NCBI GenBank assembly: GCA_028704555.1
Contig: JAQWFD010000013.1
Coordinates: forward strand, 1 to 64,000
Length of the DNA: 64,000 nucleotides
Source: Desulfobacterales bacterium
Lineage (GTDB): Bacteria > Desulfobacterota > Desulfobacteria > Desulfobacterales > JAQWFD01
Reading direction: 5' to 3'
Below the pieces are notes generated by a model that had not been told where the DNA came from, made no database searches, and saw only the letters and a list, made by a program, of their open reading frames with translations. Numbering within the stretch: position 1 is the stretch's first letter; the number at the start of each line of letters is the position of its first letter. This document shows positions 7,582-16,425 of the stretch, in pieces. A program made the position numbers and the translations under genes.

Positions 7582-8331
7582 ATGAAAATTGATGTTCTAA
7601 CCATATTCCCGGAAATGTTCGACGCATTCCGGGAATATGGAATGATCAGAAAGGCTGTTCAGGAACACAAGGTTTTTGTTTCTGCCGTCAATATCCGGGA
7701 TTTTGCCGATGGCCGGCACCGGGTTACGGATGACAGACCCTATGGCGGCGGATGTGGTATGGTCATGAAGCCGGGACCACTGGCTGGCGCAATCCGATCA
7801 GCAAAGAAACAGTCTCCTTTGTCCAGGACAATTTTGCTCAGCCCCCAGGGGCGGGTGTTTGATCAGAATCTGGCCCGTGAATTTGCGACATGGGAAGGGA
7901 TGATTCTGGTTTGCGGACGTTATGAGGGGGTGGATGAGCGCGTCTGTCAGGATGAAATAGATTACGAGATTTCCATAGGCGATTATGTGCTGACCGGGGG
8001 GGAACTGGCGGCTATGGTCATTACTGAAGCGGTGGTTCGACTTATTCCCGGCGTACTCGGAGGAGAGGAATCAGCGGAAAAAGATTCGTTTGAAAATGAT
8101 CTTCTGGAACACGGGCATTATACCCGACCATACGATTTTGAGGGGAAAACCGTACCGGAAGTTCTGCTGTCAGGCAATCATAAAGATATAGAACAGTGGA
8201 GGCATGAAACATCCCTCATCCGCACCTTCCTCAAGAGACCGGATTTATTGAGAAGACGGTTCCTGAGCGTTCAGGAAAAAGAAATACTGAAAAAGTGGTG
8301 GCGGGATATTGAAGATATCATTCATGCCTGA
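7582..8331 (+). CDS. trmD: tRNA (guanine-N1-)-methyltransferase TrmD
   Basis: TrmD makes m1G37 in tRNAs reading CCN, CUN and CGG codons and so prevents frameshifting. The trefoil-knot SAM site is seen in [11 protein letters not shown] and [19 protein letters not shown] near the start, [15 protein letters not shown], and the C-terminal [21 protein letters not shown] with the catalytic-type Asp are all present. The next gene overlaps its last eight bases, suggesting coupled translation. Confidence 0.98.
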   Translation: MKIDVLTIFPEMFDAFREYGMIRKAVQEHKVFVSAVNIRDFADGRHRVTDDRPYGGGCGMVMKPGPLAGAIRSAKKQSPLSRTILLSPQGRVFDQNLAREFATWEGMILVCGRYEGVDERVCQDEIDYEISIGDYVLTGGELAAMVITEAVVRLIPGVLGGEESAEKDSFENDLLEHGHYTRPYDFEGKTVPEVLLSGNHKDIEQWRHETSLIRTFLKRPDLLRRRFLSVQEKEILKKWWRDIEDIIHA

Positions 8332-8878
8332 ATTGTATGTGGCCTTGATCCATTTTCCTGTGGTTAACAAAAACGGGGAGGTTATTGCATCGGCAGTAAC
8401 AAATCTGGATCTGCACGATATTTCAAGATCTGCCAGAACATACGGGGTGCAAAGGTATTATGTTGTAACTCCGCTGGATGATCAAAAGCAGTTCGTCGGC
8501 CGGCTTGTCGATCATTGGGTCACCGGCAGCGGGGCTGTATATAATCCGGAACGTCGTAAGGCCCTGGAGTTAGTTTGTATCAAAAGTTCATTGGAAGAAG
8601 TAAGAGATGATATTCGTCAAGTCAGCGGACAATATCCTCACACGATAGTGACCTGTGCGCGTCATTGTCCGCGCAGCATCGGGTATGATCAGCTGAAAGA
8701 GAACATAAACAGTGGTGGACCTCATTTGTTGATGTTCGGTACGGCGTGGGGACTGTCTGGAGACTTCATGGACCAGGCGGATTTTGTTCTTGATCCCGTG
8801 GTCGGGATGACGGATTATAATCATCTCTCTGTTCGATCGGCTGCCGCCATCATTCTGGACAGACTGGTGGGAAGGTAA
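8324..8878 (+). CDS. SPOUT-like RNA methyltransferase (PF09936 type)
   Basis: The product of about 184 residues belongs to the TM1570-like SAM-dependent methyltransferases that sit next to trmD in deltaproteobacteria and Thermotoga. The N-terminus runs [37 protein letters not shown], with Ser-Arg at the end here, then [11 protein letters not shown]. The C-terminus has [10 protein letters not shown] and the knot-type segment [18 protein letters not shown]. The RNA target is not known. ATG 8324 overlaps the trmD stop by 8 bp and is preferred to TTG 8309. Alternative: a paralogue working with TrmD on tRNA, which cannot be decided from sequence. Confidence 0.88.
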   Translation: MPELYVALIHFPVVNKNGEVIASAVTNLDLHDISRSARTYGVQRYYVVTPLDDQKQFVGRLVDHWVTGSGAVYNPERRKALELVCIKSSLEEVRDDIRQVSGQYPHTIVTCARHCPRSIGYDQLKENINSGGPHLLMFGTAWGLSGDFMDQADFVLDPVVGMTDYNHLSVRSAAAIILDRLVGR

Positions 8879-8937
8879 ACGATAGCCGGGTTCGATCTGA
8901 AAAACAGTTAAATTAGAGAAAGATATTGGGAGACGTT

Positions 8938-9291
8938 ATGCAAATGATCAAACAACTGGAACGGGAAGTCATGCGGCTGGATATTCCCAGCTTTGACCCC
9001 GGAGATACCGTCAAGGTGCATGTGAAAATACGTGAAGGTGAAAAAGAGCGAATCCAGGTGTTTCATGGCGTTGTTATCAGCCGGAAAAACGGTTTGGCCA
9101 ATGCCGCATTTACCGTGAGGAAAATGTCATACGGTGTAGGCGTGGAACGGGTATTTCCCCTTCATTCGCCCATCATTGACAAAATTGAAGTGGTCACCCG
9201 GGGCCGGGTCCGCCGCTCCAAAATTTATTACCTGCGCAATCTTAAAGGTAAGGCTGCCAGAATCAGGGAACGTCAAACTGCTCGCGGGTAG
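8938..9291 (+). CDS. rplS: 50S ribosomal protein L19
   Basis: L19 lies at the subunit interface. The family run [45 protein letters not shown] and the basic end [20 protein letters not shown] are complete in 117 residues. ATG 8938, with GGGAGA upstream, is preferred to the in-frame TTG 8926. Confidence 0.97.
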   Translation: MQMIKQLEREVMRLDIPSFDPGDTVKVHVKIREGEKERIQVFHGVVISRKNGLANAAFTVRKMSYGVGVERVFPLHSPIIDKIEVVTRGRVRRSKIYYLRNLKGKAARIRERQTARG

Positions 9292-9355
9292 TATCAGCAC
9301 GGGAACAGGCTTCTGACGGATGGCGCTTCATTACAGCGGGTCGCAAGGACGCATC

Positions 9356-9979
9356 ATGTCAATGGCACCTGATTTGTGGGCCTTCGAAAATAAAGCCAGG
9401 GGAAAAGGGTATAAAATTATTGCAGGCATAGACGAGGCCGGCCGGGGACCACTGGCCGGCCCGGTTGTATCGGCTGCCGTCATTCTGCCCGATGTCTTTC
9501 CGGTATCCGGCATCACTGATTCAAAAAAACTGACCCCGAAAAAAAGAGATGCGCTATACGATCAGATATACATCCATGCGGTTTCTATCGGAATCGGAAT
9601 CGTGGATGCCATTGAGATTGATCGTATCAACATTCTTCAGGCATCGCTGCTGTCGATGGCCATTGCGGTCGACAACCTGAACCCGGCGCCGGATTGTCTC
9701 CTGATTGACGGTACGTTTCGGATACGGTCGTGTTTGATGCAGTATCCCATTGTTAAAGGTGATAACTTAAGCATGTCCATCGGTGCTGCGTCCATTGTCG
9801 CTAAAGTTACGCGTGATCGGATGATGCAGCTGTATCACCAGTATTATCCGCAATATGGTTTTGAAAAGCATAAGGGGTATCCCACCAGAGCACATAAAGA
9901 TGCCATTTTGAGATTCGGATCTTGTCCGATACACCGGAAAAGTTTCAAAGGGGTGAATGGTCCGGAAAACATCTTTTAA
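9356..9979 (+). CDS. rnhB: ribonuclease HII
   Basis: RNase HII nicks RNA-DNA hybrids and excises misincorporated ribonucleotides. The catalytic motif GIDEAGRGPLAGPVV (Asp, Glu), the later Asp in LLIDGT, and the Asp of VTRDRMM supply the acidic site; YGFEKHKGYPTRAH is the usual C-terminal signature. ATG 9356, with CAAGGA six to seven bases upstream, gives 207 residues of standard form; ATG 9320 would add twelve unlikely residues. It follows rplS by 64 bp. Confidence 0.96.
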   Translation: MSMAPDLWAFENKARGKGYKIIAGIDEAGRGPLAGPVVSAAVILPDVFPVSGITDSKKLTPKKRDALYDQIYIHAVSIGIGIVDAIEIDRINILQASLLSMAIAVDNLNPAPDCLLIDGTFRIRSCLMQYPIVKGDNLSMSIGAASIVAKVTRDRMMQLYHQYYPQYGFEKHKGYPTRAHKDAILRFGSCPIHRKSFKGVNGPENIF

Positions 9980-9987
9980 TACTGAAG

Positions 9988-10380
9988 ATGGGCAAACGGG
10001 GCGGCAGGATGCAGAACAGACGGCAGCTGTTGGGGAAAACCGGTGAGGATATCGCTGTGAATTACCTGCTTCTACAGGGGTATACCATTATGGAACGCAA
10101 CTATCGAACCTGCTTCGGAGAGATTGACATCATCGCCAAAGACGGCAATTCCATCGCATTTATTGAGGTAAAAAGCCGGACATCGAAGCGGTTCGGTGAT
10201 CCGAAGTGGGCCATCACTCCTAAAAAGCAAAGAACCATTTCGATGGTGGCGCTGTATTACCTCAAACAGACACAGCATTCTCAGGTGAAGGCCCGGTTTG
10301 ATGTGTTGACCGTCAATTCTGCTGACATCGATCCCCGGGTCCAACTTATCAAGAATGCTTTTGAACTGGCCTACACCTAA
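9988..10380 (+). CDS. yraN: UPF0102 nuclease-fold protein YraN
   Basis: The 130-residue protein is of the YraN/UPF0102 family, a restriction-endonuclease-like fold of unsettled role. It holds GEDIAVNYLLLQGYTIMERN, the motif GEIDIIAKDGNSIAFIEVKS with the PD-(D/E)xK-type Asp, Glu and Lys, and RFGDP. ATG 9988 is chosen; ATG 10009 is an alternative and the more upstream TTG 9922 lies inside rnhB. The rnhB-yraN-rsmI neighbourhood is common in bacteria. Confidence 0.92.
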   Translation: MGKRGGRMQNRRQLLGKTGEDIAVNYLLLQGYTIMERNYRTCFGEIDIIAKDGNSIAFIEVKSRTSKRFGDPKWAITPKKQRTISMVALYYLKQTQHSQVKARFDVLTVNSADIDPRVQLIKNAFELAYT

Positions 10381-10388
10381 TCCGGCTT

Positions 10389-11240
10389 ATGAAATCATCA
10401 GGCAAACTTTATGTCGTAGCGACTCCGATTGGTAATATGGAGGATATCACTCTCAGGGCCGTCAGAATACTCGGGGAAGTGGATCTGATCGCTGCGGAAG
10501 ATACGCGGCAAACCGGAAAACTGCTGGCCTGTCACGGAATAAAGGGCCATCTGATTTCTGTCCATGAACACAATGAAATCGAGCGGACTGCAGGGCTGAT
10601 CCGGAAACTGAAAGACGGTTGCTCCATTGCGCTGGTTACCGATGCCGGCACGCCCGGGGTGTCAGATCCGGGATATCATCTGGTCCGGGTGGCCATAGAA
10701 GAGAAAATTTCTGTTGTTCCGATCCCGGGAGTATCTGCTGCCATCGCCGCACTGAGTGCTTCCGGCCTTCCGACCGATTCCTTCCTTTTTGTCGGATTTT
10801 TACCCAAAAAATCATCAAAACGGCTTCAGCAACTCCACGATCTCTCAAATCAGCCCGGAACCATTATCGTGTATGAATCTCCCCGGCGTATCCTTTCGCT
10901 GCTGAAAGAACTTGAATCCGTGATGGGAGACCGATACGCGGTCCTGTCCAGAGAGATTACCAAACTTCATGAGGAATTTATCCGGGGAACGGTCTCGGAG
11001 ATATGGGCAGATCTTGGCGGGCGCCAGTCGGTCAAAGGAGAATGCACGCTTCTGATTTCCGGATGCGAAAAGGATAAACCGGTTTCCATGGAAATAATTC
11101 AGGAAGAAATTCAAAGTGCTTTAAAATTAAAAAACGGGACGGTTTCTGATATTGTAAAAGATATTGCCAGGCGATACCCGCTTTCAAAATCCAGAATTTA
11201 TGAGGAAGCATTGAAAATCAAAGCGAATGAAACGTCATAA
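10389..11240 (+). CDS. rsmI: 16S rRNA (cytidine-2'-O)-methyltransferase RsmI
   Basis: RsmI methylates the 2'-O of C1402 in 16S rRNA. The tetrapyrrole-methylase fold is plain: LYVVATPIGNMEDITLRA at the start, the AAEDTRQTGKLL segment, the SAM loop DAGTPGVSDPGYHLV, and PIPGVSAAIAALSASGLPT. Length 283 is usual. It begins 8 bp after yraN and its end overlaps the PPTase start by 14 bp. Confidence 0.97.
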   Translation: MKSSGKLYVVATPIGNMEDITLRAVRILGEVDLIAAEDTRQTGKLLACHGIKGHLISVHEHNEIERTAGLIRKLKDGCSIALVTDAGTPGVSDPGYHLVRVAIEEKISVVPIPGVSAAIAALSASGLPTDSFLFVGFLPKKSSKRLQQLHDLSNQPGTIIVYESPRRILSLLKELESVMGDRYAVLSREITKLHEEFIRGTVSEIWADLGGRQSVKGECTLLISGCEKDKPVSMEIIQEEIQSALKLKNGTVSDIVKDIARRYPLSKSRIYEEALKIKANETS

Positions 11241-11892
11241 GATGCCCTTTTCATTGTTACGCCAACAGCTTTCAGTCGAAAATCGCCTGCCGGATGTCTC
11301 CGCTGTGAATCATTACGCGAATCGAAAGAATACGATATATCCGGTAATCCTGCCGGTTCCGGATAACCGGAAAAATCTGTCCGGAAGGGGCAAAGTGGCC
11401 TTCCTGAGCCGCCACGCGAGGTCGGCTCTGGCGCTGTCTGCCTCGATCAGCCAGGCCAGTATCACTGAACTGGAAAAAGATGAAAGCGGAGCACCGGTAC
11501 CTTCTAACGGATATTACTGGTCATTGACGCATAAATCCGATTTTGTGGCGGCGGTCACCTCCCGTTCGATGATTGGCATAGATGTTGAGAAAATCAGACC
11601 CTGCTCGGCGTCCCTGTTCCGGAAAACAGCGAAAGAAGAGGAGTGGCGTCTGTCTGATACAGATCGCCGATTTCTTTTTTTCCGTTTCTGGACCTCCAAG
11701 GAGGCTGTATTGAAGGCCGCCGGAACCGGACTCAGGGATCTGGCATGCTGCCGCGTGGTGAATGTTCCGGATCAATATCATCTGGTGGTTCATTACAACG
11801 ATACGGATTGGTTAATTGAACATCGGTGGTTTGATGGGCATATTGCTTCCATCGTCGCCAATGACTGCCATATCGAGTGGGTATTCGCCTGA
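11227..11892 (+). CDS. 4'-phosphopantetheinyl transferase, Sfp type
   Basis: This enzyme would load the phosphopantetheine arm of CoA onto an acyl- or peptidyl-carrier protein. The magnesium-binding motif IGIDVEKIRP and the FWTSKEAVLKAAGTGL helix are diagnostic. The WSLTHKSDFVAAV segment, with a Thr where the family often has Ser, is the other family mark. At 221 residues it is of Sfp size rather than the short AcpS type. It ends the ffh operon and overlaps rsmI by 14 bp. No polyketide or peptide synthetase is in view, so the target carrier protein is unknown; it could serve as the organism's general holo-ACP synthase. Confidence 0.9.
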   Translation: MKRHKMPFSLLRQQLSVENRLPDVSAVNHYANRKNTIYPVILPVPDNRKNLSGRGKVAFLSRHARSALALSASISQASITELEKDESGAPVPSNGYYWSLTHKSDFVAAVTSRSMIGIDVEKIRPCSASLFRKTAKEEEWRLSDTDRRFLFFRFWTSKEAVLKAAGTGLRDLACCRVVNVPDQYHLVVHYNDTDWLIEHRWFDGHIASIVANDCHIEWVFA

Positions 11893-12002
11893 ACAAAGAC
11901 TCCGGCTTTTTCAGGTTTAATCTGCCGCCGGTGAGACGAATTTCAGAAACCTCACGGCATCACATGCAAATACATACGGACGTTACCATAGCAGGGCAGT
12001 CA

Positions 12003-12443
12003 TTACCTGCTCATTTCTTCGTATTTCTGAATTACAAAATAGGTTCCGTGATCAAAGATCCGGATCGTCTTGTTGATGCTCTCTATTGCTTTGTGCTGAT
12101 CCAGAGGGGTAAGAAACATTGCCTGGACGTCTGCGTAAAGCCACATGTGGCGTCTCATCATAATCAGTGCGTAGATGGTTTCCTTCAAGGGAGTGCCTTC
12201 GAGATAACGGTCTTCAGCGTATTTTGAAAAAAAACGATATACTTCCGTATAGGGCTTTTCACTGAAGAATATGTCTCTGAGCTTTTTATAAAAATCCATG
12301 CCCTGCTGGATGCATTCGTTATGAGGCTTTGAATGAAAAGACGGGGTCCTGAGATTTGTCCGAACGGCTTTGCTCCACTGATCAGATATTTTTTCAGCAT
12401 GCCGTTCGGTAATCTCGATCAATCTGTCTGCAAATGCTCTCAT
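12003..12443 (-). CDS. RsbRD N-terminal-domain protein
   Basis: The 146-residue helical protein matches the RsbRD_N domain (N-terminal sensor part of RsbT co-antagonist proteins), here standing alone. It opens with MRAFADRLIEITERHAEKIS, a typical run, and has PYTEVYRFFSKYAEDRYLEG and ALIMMRRHMWLYADVQAMF. No STAS domain is fused. AAAGGAG stands before the ATG. It is 36 bp downstream of a zinc-ribbon gene on the same strand, probably one transcript. The role is unknown; a small signalling or sensor subunit is the likeliest guess. Confidence 0.75.
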   Translation of the reverse strand: MRAFADRLIEITERHAEKISDQWSKAVRTNLRTPSFHSKPHNECIQQGMDFYKKLRDIFFSEKPYTEVYRFFSKYAEDRYLEGTPLKETIYALIMMRRHMWLYADVQAMFLTPLDQHKAIESINKTIRIFDHGTYFVIQKYEEMSR

Positions 12444-12479
12444 TTTTTTCTCCTTTGATCATAACCTTACTCACTGGGT

Positions 12480-12674
12480 TTACAGATCGACCCAGAGATC
12501 TGCCTCATTCCCGCAATGCGTGCAGACAATATGGCCCTTTTCTTTTTTGGGGGCCGTTTTTTTCCCCTTAACGGGTACCTCTTTTTCAACCGGTTCCAGA
12601 GAACAGCTGATGGTCATTTCTGCCTCATTTCCGCAATTTTCACATTTGCATACTCGTTTTACTATTTTACTCAT
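12480..12674 (-). CDS. small double zinc-knuckle protein
   Basis: The 64-residue product has two CxxCGNEA repeats, CENCGNEAEM and CTHCGNEADLW, separated by a basic, proline-containing linker, so it should bind one zinc with four cysteines or two partial sites. AAAAGGAGG directly precedes the ATG, which supports real expression. It is co-directional with, and 36 bp from, the RsbRD_N gene. The function is unknown. Confidence 0.78.
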   Translation of the reverse strand: MSKIVKRVCKCENCGNEAEMTISCSLEPVEKEVPVKGKKTAPKKEKGHIVCTHCGNEADLWVDL

Positions 12675-13193
12675 CTGATTGCCTCCTTTTGATTTTTAGG
12701 TTAGGGACATTACGACTGTCCTGAAACTGAGCAGGATAATATGGCTTTTAATAGCCCTGACGCGAAATAAATTGCTGAGCTGAATGCGGTAAAAAATACG
12801 TCCGTATAGCGCCGGGATCGATCAGCGGGTATTGCTTCGGTCACCGAAAATAAAGGGTTGGTGCTATCATTGGCCATTGGGTCATTCCCGCGCAAGGCGG
12901 GGATCCAGTTCGAGAAACAAGCCCGAAAATAAAACCGGGACAACATACGGGTTGAAACCGTCAGAGAGGAAAATTCGTTACAAACGATAACGCATCATTG
13001 ATGCGGTCGTTATACAACTGAATCTGGTATTGTATTTAAATCAGATTTATACTTTAAGATGAAATAAATACCGCCGGATGTCAAGAAGGAAGTGTGTCCG
13101 GAAACGGTGCGTCCTCTGTAAAATCAGCGAAGATACTATTGAAATCAAAGTCATTTCCGAAGCCGTTTCTTTTCCACTGAACGATATTTTGTG
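12675..13193. other. intergenic region with no gene
   Basis: About 520 bp without a believable reading frame. It contains the short inverted-repeat motif at 12881-12908 and otherwise AT-rich sequence upstream of the zinc-knuckle gene. Confidence 0.5.
12881..12908. repeat. REP-like palindromic repeat
   Basis: GTCATTCCCGC at 12881 pairs with GCGGGGAT around 12897, giving a short hairpin with loop GCAAG. Sequences of this kind (GGGAATGAC ... CGGGGATCC) are widely scattered in many proteobacterial genomes. Only this copy was noticed in the window. Confidence 0.55.
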
Positions 13194-13532
13194 CTAAGAT
13201 TCCCCCGAAGTCTTTTCAGGAGGGCGTCGTTCAGGGATATAAGCATGCGGCAGCCTGCCTTCATTCCACTCCACGGACACATACAGATTGCAATAGCAGC
13301 TGCCATATTCTTTGACATCGGCAGCCCGGTAAACACAGGGACAGATAATGTCCTGATCCTGCGCCCGGTTTTCCGATGCCAGTCTGCATGGGCAGGACAT
13401 ATAGCCATAGCGACGTTTGTTGACCAACAGACCTTCCAGCAGCTCAAAGACTCTTTGCCTGTCGTGATTGAAAACATACCCCTTGGGTTCCTGGGCCGAT
13501 TTCAATATGCCGTAGAGTGTTTCAGCATCCAT
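13194..13532 (-). CDS. ferredoxin:thioredoxin reductase catalytic-subunit-like protein
   Basis: The 112-residue protein has the three CxC motifs of FTR catalytic subunits: MSCPCRLA, IICPCVYRAADV and GSCYCNLYVS. These hold a [4Fe-4S] cluster next to a redox disulfide, which passes electrons from ferredoxin to a thioredoxin- or glutaredoxin-like partner. There is no FTR variable subunit nearby, as in other non-photosynthetic FTRs. Its ATG overlaps the glutaredoxin stop (TAATG), so the two are translationally coupled and probably partners. Confidence 0.88.
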   Translation of the reverse strand: MDAETLYGILKSAQEPKGYVFNHDRQRVFELLEGLLVNKRRYGYMSCPCRLASENRAQDQDIICPCVYRAADVKEYGSCYCNLYVSVEWNEGRLPHAYIPERRPPEKTSGES

Positions 13533-13783
13533 TATAGCCCCAGCGCCTCCTTTATTTCTTTTTCCTTGTAACCGATGATAACTTTATCGCCAATGATGAT
13601 GGTGGGAAATGAACATTGAGGATTGAATGCCATCACGTCTTTTAAAATGGCTTTTCGTTCCTCCCCATGCAGGAGATCGACATCAACGAATTCATATTTG
13701 ATGATGCATTCTCCCAGAAATTTTTTTGTAGCATTGCAGTGGCTGCACGTGCTCAGCGTATACAGTTTGACAGGCAGTGTCAT
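13532..13783 (-). CDS. glutaredoxin family protein
   Basis: The 83-residue thioredoxin fold has the active-site CSHC (TLSTCSHCNATKKFL) and the cis-proline segment CSFPTIIIGDKVIIGY. ATG 13783 has AAGGAGAAATTTC upstream and is preferred to the in-frame 13801. It is coupled to the FTR-like gene by a TAATG overlap, so it likely receives electrons from ferredoxin through FTR rather than from glutathione, which anaerobes of this kind often lack. Confidence 0.9.
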   Translation of the reverse strand: MTLPVKLYTLSTCSHCNATKKFLGECIIKYEFVDVDLLHGEERKAILKDVMAFNPQCSFPTIIIGDKVIIGYKEKEIKEALGL

Positions 13784-13987
13784 GAAATTTCTCCTTGTCA
13801 TGGATTAGTCTTCAGTCGTGAGTCATCCGTCTGAAGGCCACTATTTTCAGTTCTCGTCAGACTATATCTCTTGGATTAATTGTTTGACCGAAATTTTACT
13901 TCCGGTTTTAAACGTACATGGACTCCATCCGGGTTGAAACAGCCCTATCAGGGGCACGATGCATCGTGGCCTGTTGCTCAACGGCAT

Positions 13988-14656
13988 TCAGCGATTCAAG
14001 ATCTGCTTCAGATATCGTAACGTATGCGAACTGCGAATCATTGACGGCGATGCGGATCGTACAAATGATATCAAATCATCCGGTTCATCGATATCCTGAC
14101 AAACCGGCAGGATGTGAACCCTGCGGCAGCGGATTGTCAATCGGCTCAGGGTAAGGGAAAACACCTGTGGACTGCTCCAGGGCATGTTGTTAAACACATC
14201 GGGTTGAAAGGTGTCGGAATTAAACCCAATCAGGTAATAGCCCCCGTCATGGGACGGGCCGATTACAGCATCGGTTCTGAGCAGCGCATCACAGGCCTGA
14301 TGGACGATCGATGACGTAAGCGCTGGGATATCGCTTCCGATAAGTAATACGGGGTTGAACCCGTCCGAGAATGTTTCTGAAAACGCGGATAGCATTCTTT
14401 GTCCTATATCGCATCCCTCTTGAGGAATGTAGTCATATTGGCTGCCGAACCCTTTGATCATGTTTTCCGACGCATATGCGGGGAAAAAGCAGATTCGGAT
14501 ATGGTAAAGCCCTGTGTCAATTGCATCGAGAACATCGGCTAAAAAGCATTTATACAGAGAAAGCACCGTATCCGGCGGCAGTTTTTTTGCCAGTCGTGTT
14601 TTGACGAGTCCTTTTTCAGGCGCACGTGCGAAAACGATGATGCAGGGCCTGGACAC
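13988..14656 (-). CDS. TIGR04282-type glycosyltransferase (DUF2064)
   Basis: The 222-residue protein has the nucleotide-sugar-transferase-like opening IIVFARAPEKGLVKTRLA, LLIGSDIPAL and GPSHDGGYYLIGF, all marks of the DUF2064/TIGR04282 family, whose members resemble glycosyltransferase A enzymes. The substrate is unknown. Translation would start at GTG 14656, which overlaps the peroxiredoxin stop (TAGTG), so it is the last gene of a TlpA-peroxiredoxin-glycosyltransferase operon. Confidence 0.85.
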   Translation of the reverse strand: MSRPCIIVFARAPEKGLVKTRLAKKLPPDTVLSLYKCFLADVLDAIDTGLYHIRICFFPAYASENMIKGFGSQYDYIPQEGCDIGQRMLSAFSETFSDGFNPVLLIGSDIPALTSSIVHQACDALLRTDAVIGPSHDGGYYLIGFNSDTFQPDVFNNMPWSSPQVFSLTLSRLTIRCRRVHILPVCQDIDEPDDLISFVRSASPSMIRSSHTLRYLKQILNR

Positions 14657-15255
14657 TATAGAAGTTTTTCCAGCTCGGTAACGATCAGTTTAAGATCTGG
14701 CCTGACATTGATATCCGAAACATGGGTAAAGGTGATAATTCCCTGCTTATCGATGATAAACAGGGCTCGTTCCGCAAGCCCGTCTGAGCGAAGGATGCCG
14801 AATTTGTCTGATACCGCGCCATGAGGCCAGAAATCCGAGAGGACATCAAACCACAGGTCACCCATTTGAAGCGTCCAGGCGAACAGGGTGGGAATATTAT
14901 CAACTGAAATTCCTAACAGCACGGCATCGTGCTGCTCGAAAAAAGGTTTTGCAAGGTTATACCCGGGCCACTGATCTGAACATACGGGTGTCCAGGCCGC
15001 AGGTATAAAAGAAAGAACCACATTTTTCTCTCCTCTGAACTGGCGAAGAGAGATCTGTTTGCCTTGAATGGATGGCAGGGTGAAATCCGGAGCGGGCTCG
15101 CCTGCTTTGACCTTTAAAACACTGTCGGTCGGCTTCAGCTTTCCGGGATCGTAAATTGACCCTTTATACGCATCGGAAAGCCCCATCGCCGTTCCGGCAG
15201 ATATTAACAGGACCGCAAAGATCAAAATTGAGGACAAAAGGATATATCGTTTCAT
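14656..15255 (-). CDS. exported AhpC/TSA-family peroxiredoxin-like protein
   Basis: A signal peptide (MKRYILLSSILIFAVLLISA, cut near residue 25) is followed by a thioredoxin-fold domain with APDFTLPSIQGKQISLRQF. The peroxidatic region reads IPAAWTPVCSDQW, with the Thr/Pro/Cys of peroxiredoxins. It should act outside the inner membrane on peroxides, or as a thiol-disulfide protein. GGAGGTTTA precedes the ATG. It lies 46 bp downstream of the TlpA-like gene. Confidence 0.88.
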   Translation of the reverse strand: MKRYILLSSILIFAVLLISAGTAMGLSDAYKGSIYDPGKLKPTDSVLKVKAGEPAPDFTLPSIQGKQISLRQFRGEKNVVLSFIPAAWTPVCSDQWPGYNLAKPFFEQHDAVLLGISVDNIPTLFAWTLQMGDLWFDVLSDFWPHGAVSDKFGILRSDGLAERALFIIDKQGIITFTHVSDINVRPDLKLIVTELEKLL

Positions 15256-15301
15256 TAAACCTCCTTTTCATAACCGCGTGAGCGGAAGGATTCCTCCCTT
15301 T

Positions 15302-15874
15302 TTATTTGAGTCCGGATCGTTTTACGATGGTATCTAAAAAATTATCCGGGTTGTTAAAACCGCCGAGCTGGGTATATACGATGCGGTTCGTGCCGTCCGG
15401 TTCAATTCGGACAGCGATAAAATAGGGCGTTAGCACCTGACCGATTTTGTCGTGGATGGATAAATCCGTATCCGGGAACAGAGGGAACGGTATGGCGTAC
15501 GATTTTCGGAAAAAATCGACTTCAAATGGAGAATTCCCGGCACCGATACCGATAATTTTAATTTTGTCGCGAAAGTCGCCGCTTTTTTGGATCCGTTGAT
15601 ACAGCTGGTTGACCGATGGCGCATGACGCTGACAATGCGGGCAGTACATACTGAAAATTTCTATGATGACCACTCTGGACCGGATTTGAGGAATTTGAAA
15701 AGAATCGCTGCCCTTCAGCCCCAGGTAGGTCCGGTGAACGTCGTCATCCGGAATTTTCAGGGTAATGTCAGGCAGTGGGTGGCCGATTTGTGGTTCGATT
15801 GTTTTCCCGTAGATCAGATTCGGGAATGCGAAAAGGCATATTGCGAAAAAAACACTGTTTATCAGGCACTTCAT
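15302..15874 (-). CDS. exported TlpA/ResA-like thiol-disulfide protein
   Basis: After a signal peptide (MKCLINSVFFAICLFAFPNL) comes a thioredoxin-like domain with active site SMYCPHCQRHAPSVNQLY, a CPHC dithiol facing the periplasm. The conserved HPLPDITLKIPDDD lead is typical. ATG 15874, with TGGAGG upstream, gives 190 residues; the in-frame extension to 16012 lacks a site. With the exported peroxiredoxin next door this looks like a small periplasmic redox unit. Confidence 0.87.
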   Translation of the reverse strand: MKCLINSVFFAICLFAFPNLIYGKTIEPQIGHPLPDITLKIPDDDVHRTYLGLKGSDSFQIPQIRSRVVIIEIFSMYCPHCQRHAPSVNQLYQRIQKSGDFRDKIKIIGIGAGNSPFEVDFFRKSYAIPFPLFPDTDLSIHDKIGQVLTPYFIAVRIEPDGTNRIVYTQLGGFNNPDNFLDTIVKRSGLK

Positions 15875-16425
15875 GATCGTTTCCTCCATTTGAGGCCGAG
15901 GACATTCCGGTGCTTTTTCGTAATGAGGCACACAGAGATTGGAAGATGTCCGATTCAGCAGGGAGTTTCCGGATCGAAAAATCGGGATATGCAACCCGGT
16001 TATCCTGTGCAATAATTCACCGAGTTACGCCTGGGGCCACTTTTGTAACGTGATAGTATGATATGAGGCGGATGAAAAAAATCATAATGTGAAAATCACT
16101 CGCTGTGCCCGATTCCTGGGGGTATGCTTGAAACAATGAACCCGGGGGGGCTTTGAATCTGACAGAAAAAAACGCTACGATCACCCGGGTGATTCACTTG
16201 TTTATCGGGTTTCTGCGGGTAGTTCCAAGGGCTCGGATTAAAATTTCTCTAAACAAAAAATATCAGAATTCAAATGGAATATCAAGTTATTGATAAAGAA
16301 ATTATGTCAAATTGTTGGGGATGATGGTATAGGAGAAAGTAAATATAAGAAAAAAATCAGGTGGTTGATCATAATCTGTCGAACGAAGCTGCCGGCGTGG
16401 TCGATGATGGCCTGTCCGTCCTGTC
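15875..16425. other. intergenic region left of element B
   Basis: About 550 bp with no supported gene. It lies upstream of the TlpA-like gene and must hold its promoter. A short frame near 16361 (reading LSNEAAGVVDDGLSVLS) runs into element B and rejoins beyond it when the element is removed, but it has no recognisable family. Confidence 0.4.

Noticed and set aside
12456..12466. TTGATCATAAC between the RsbRD_N and zinc-knuckle genes resembles the element end
   Set aside because: Only 11 bases match, there is no second arm or similar interior, and it falls next to a ribosome-binding site, so chance is the simpler view.
12710..12946. A 78-codon minus-strand frame in the 12.7-kb gap
   Set aside because: It covers a REP-like repeat, has no start signal and resembles no protein family.
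16361..16425. Short frame that rejoins across element B when the element is removed
   Set aside because: Only about 30 codons with no family match, too short to claim that B also disrupted a gene.
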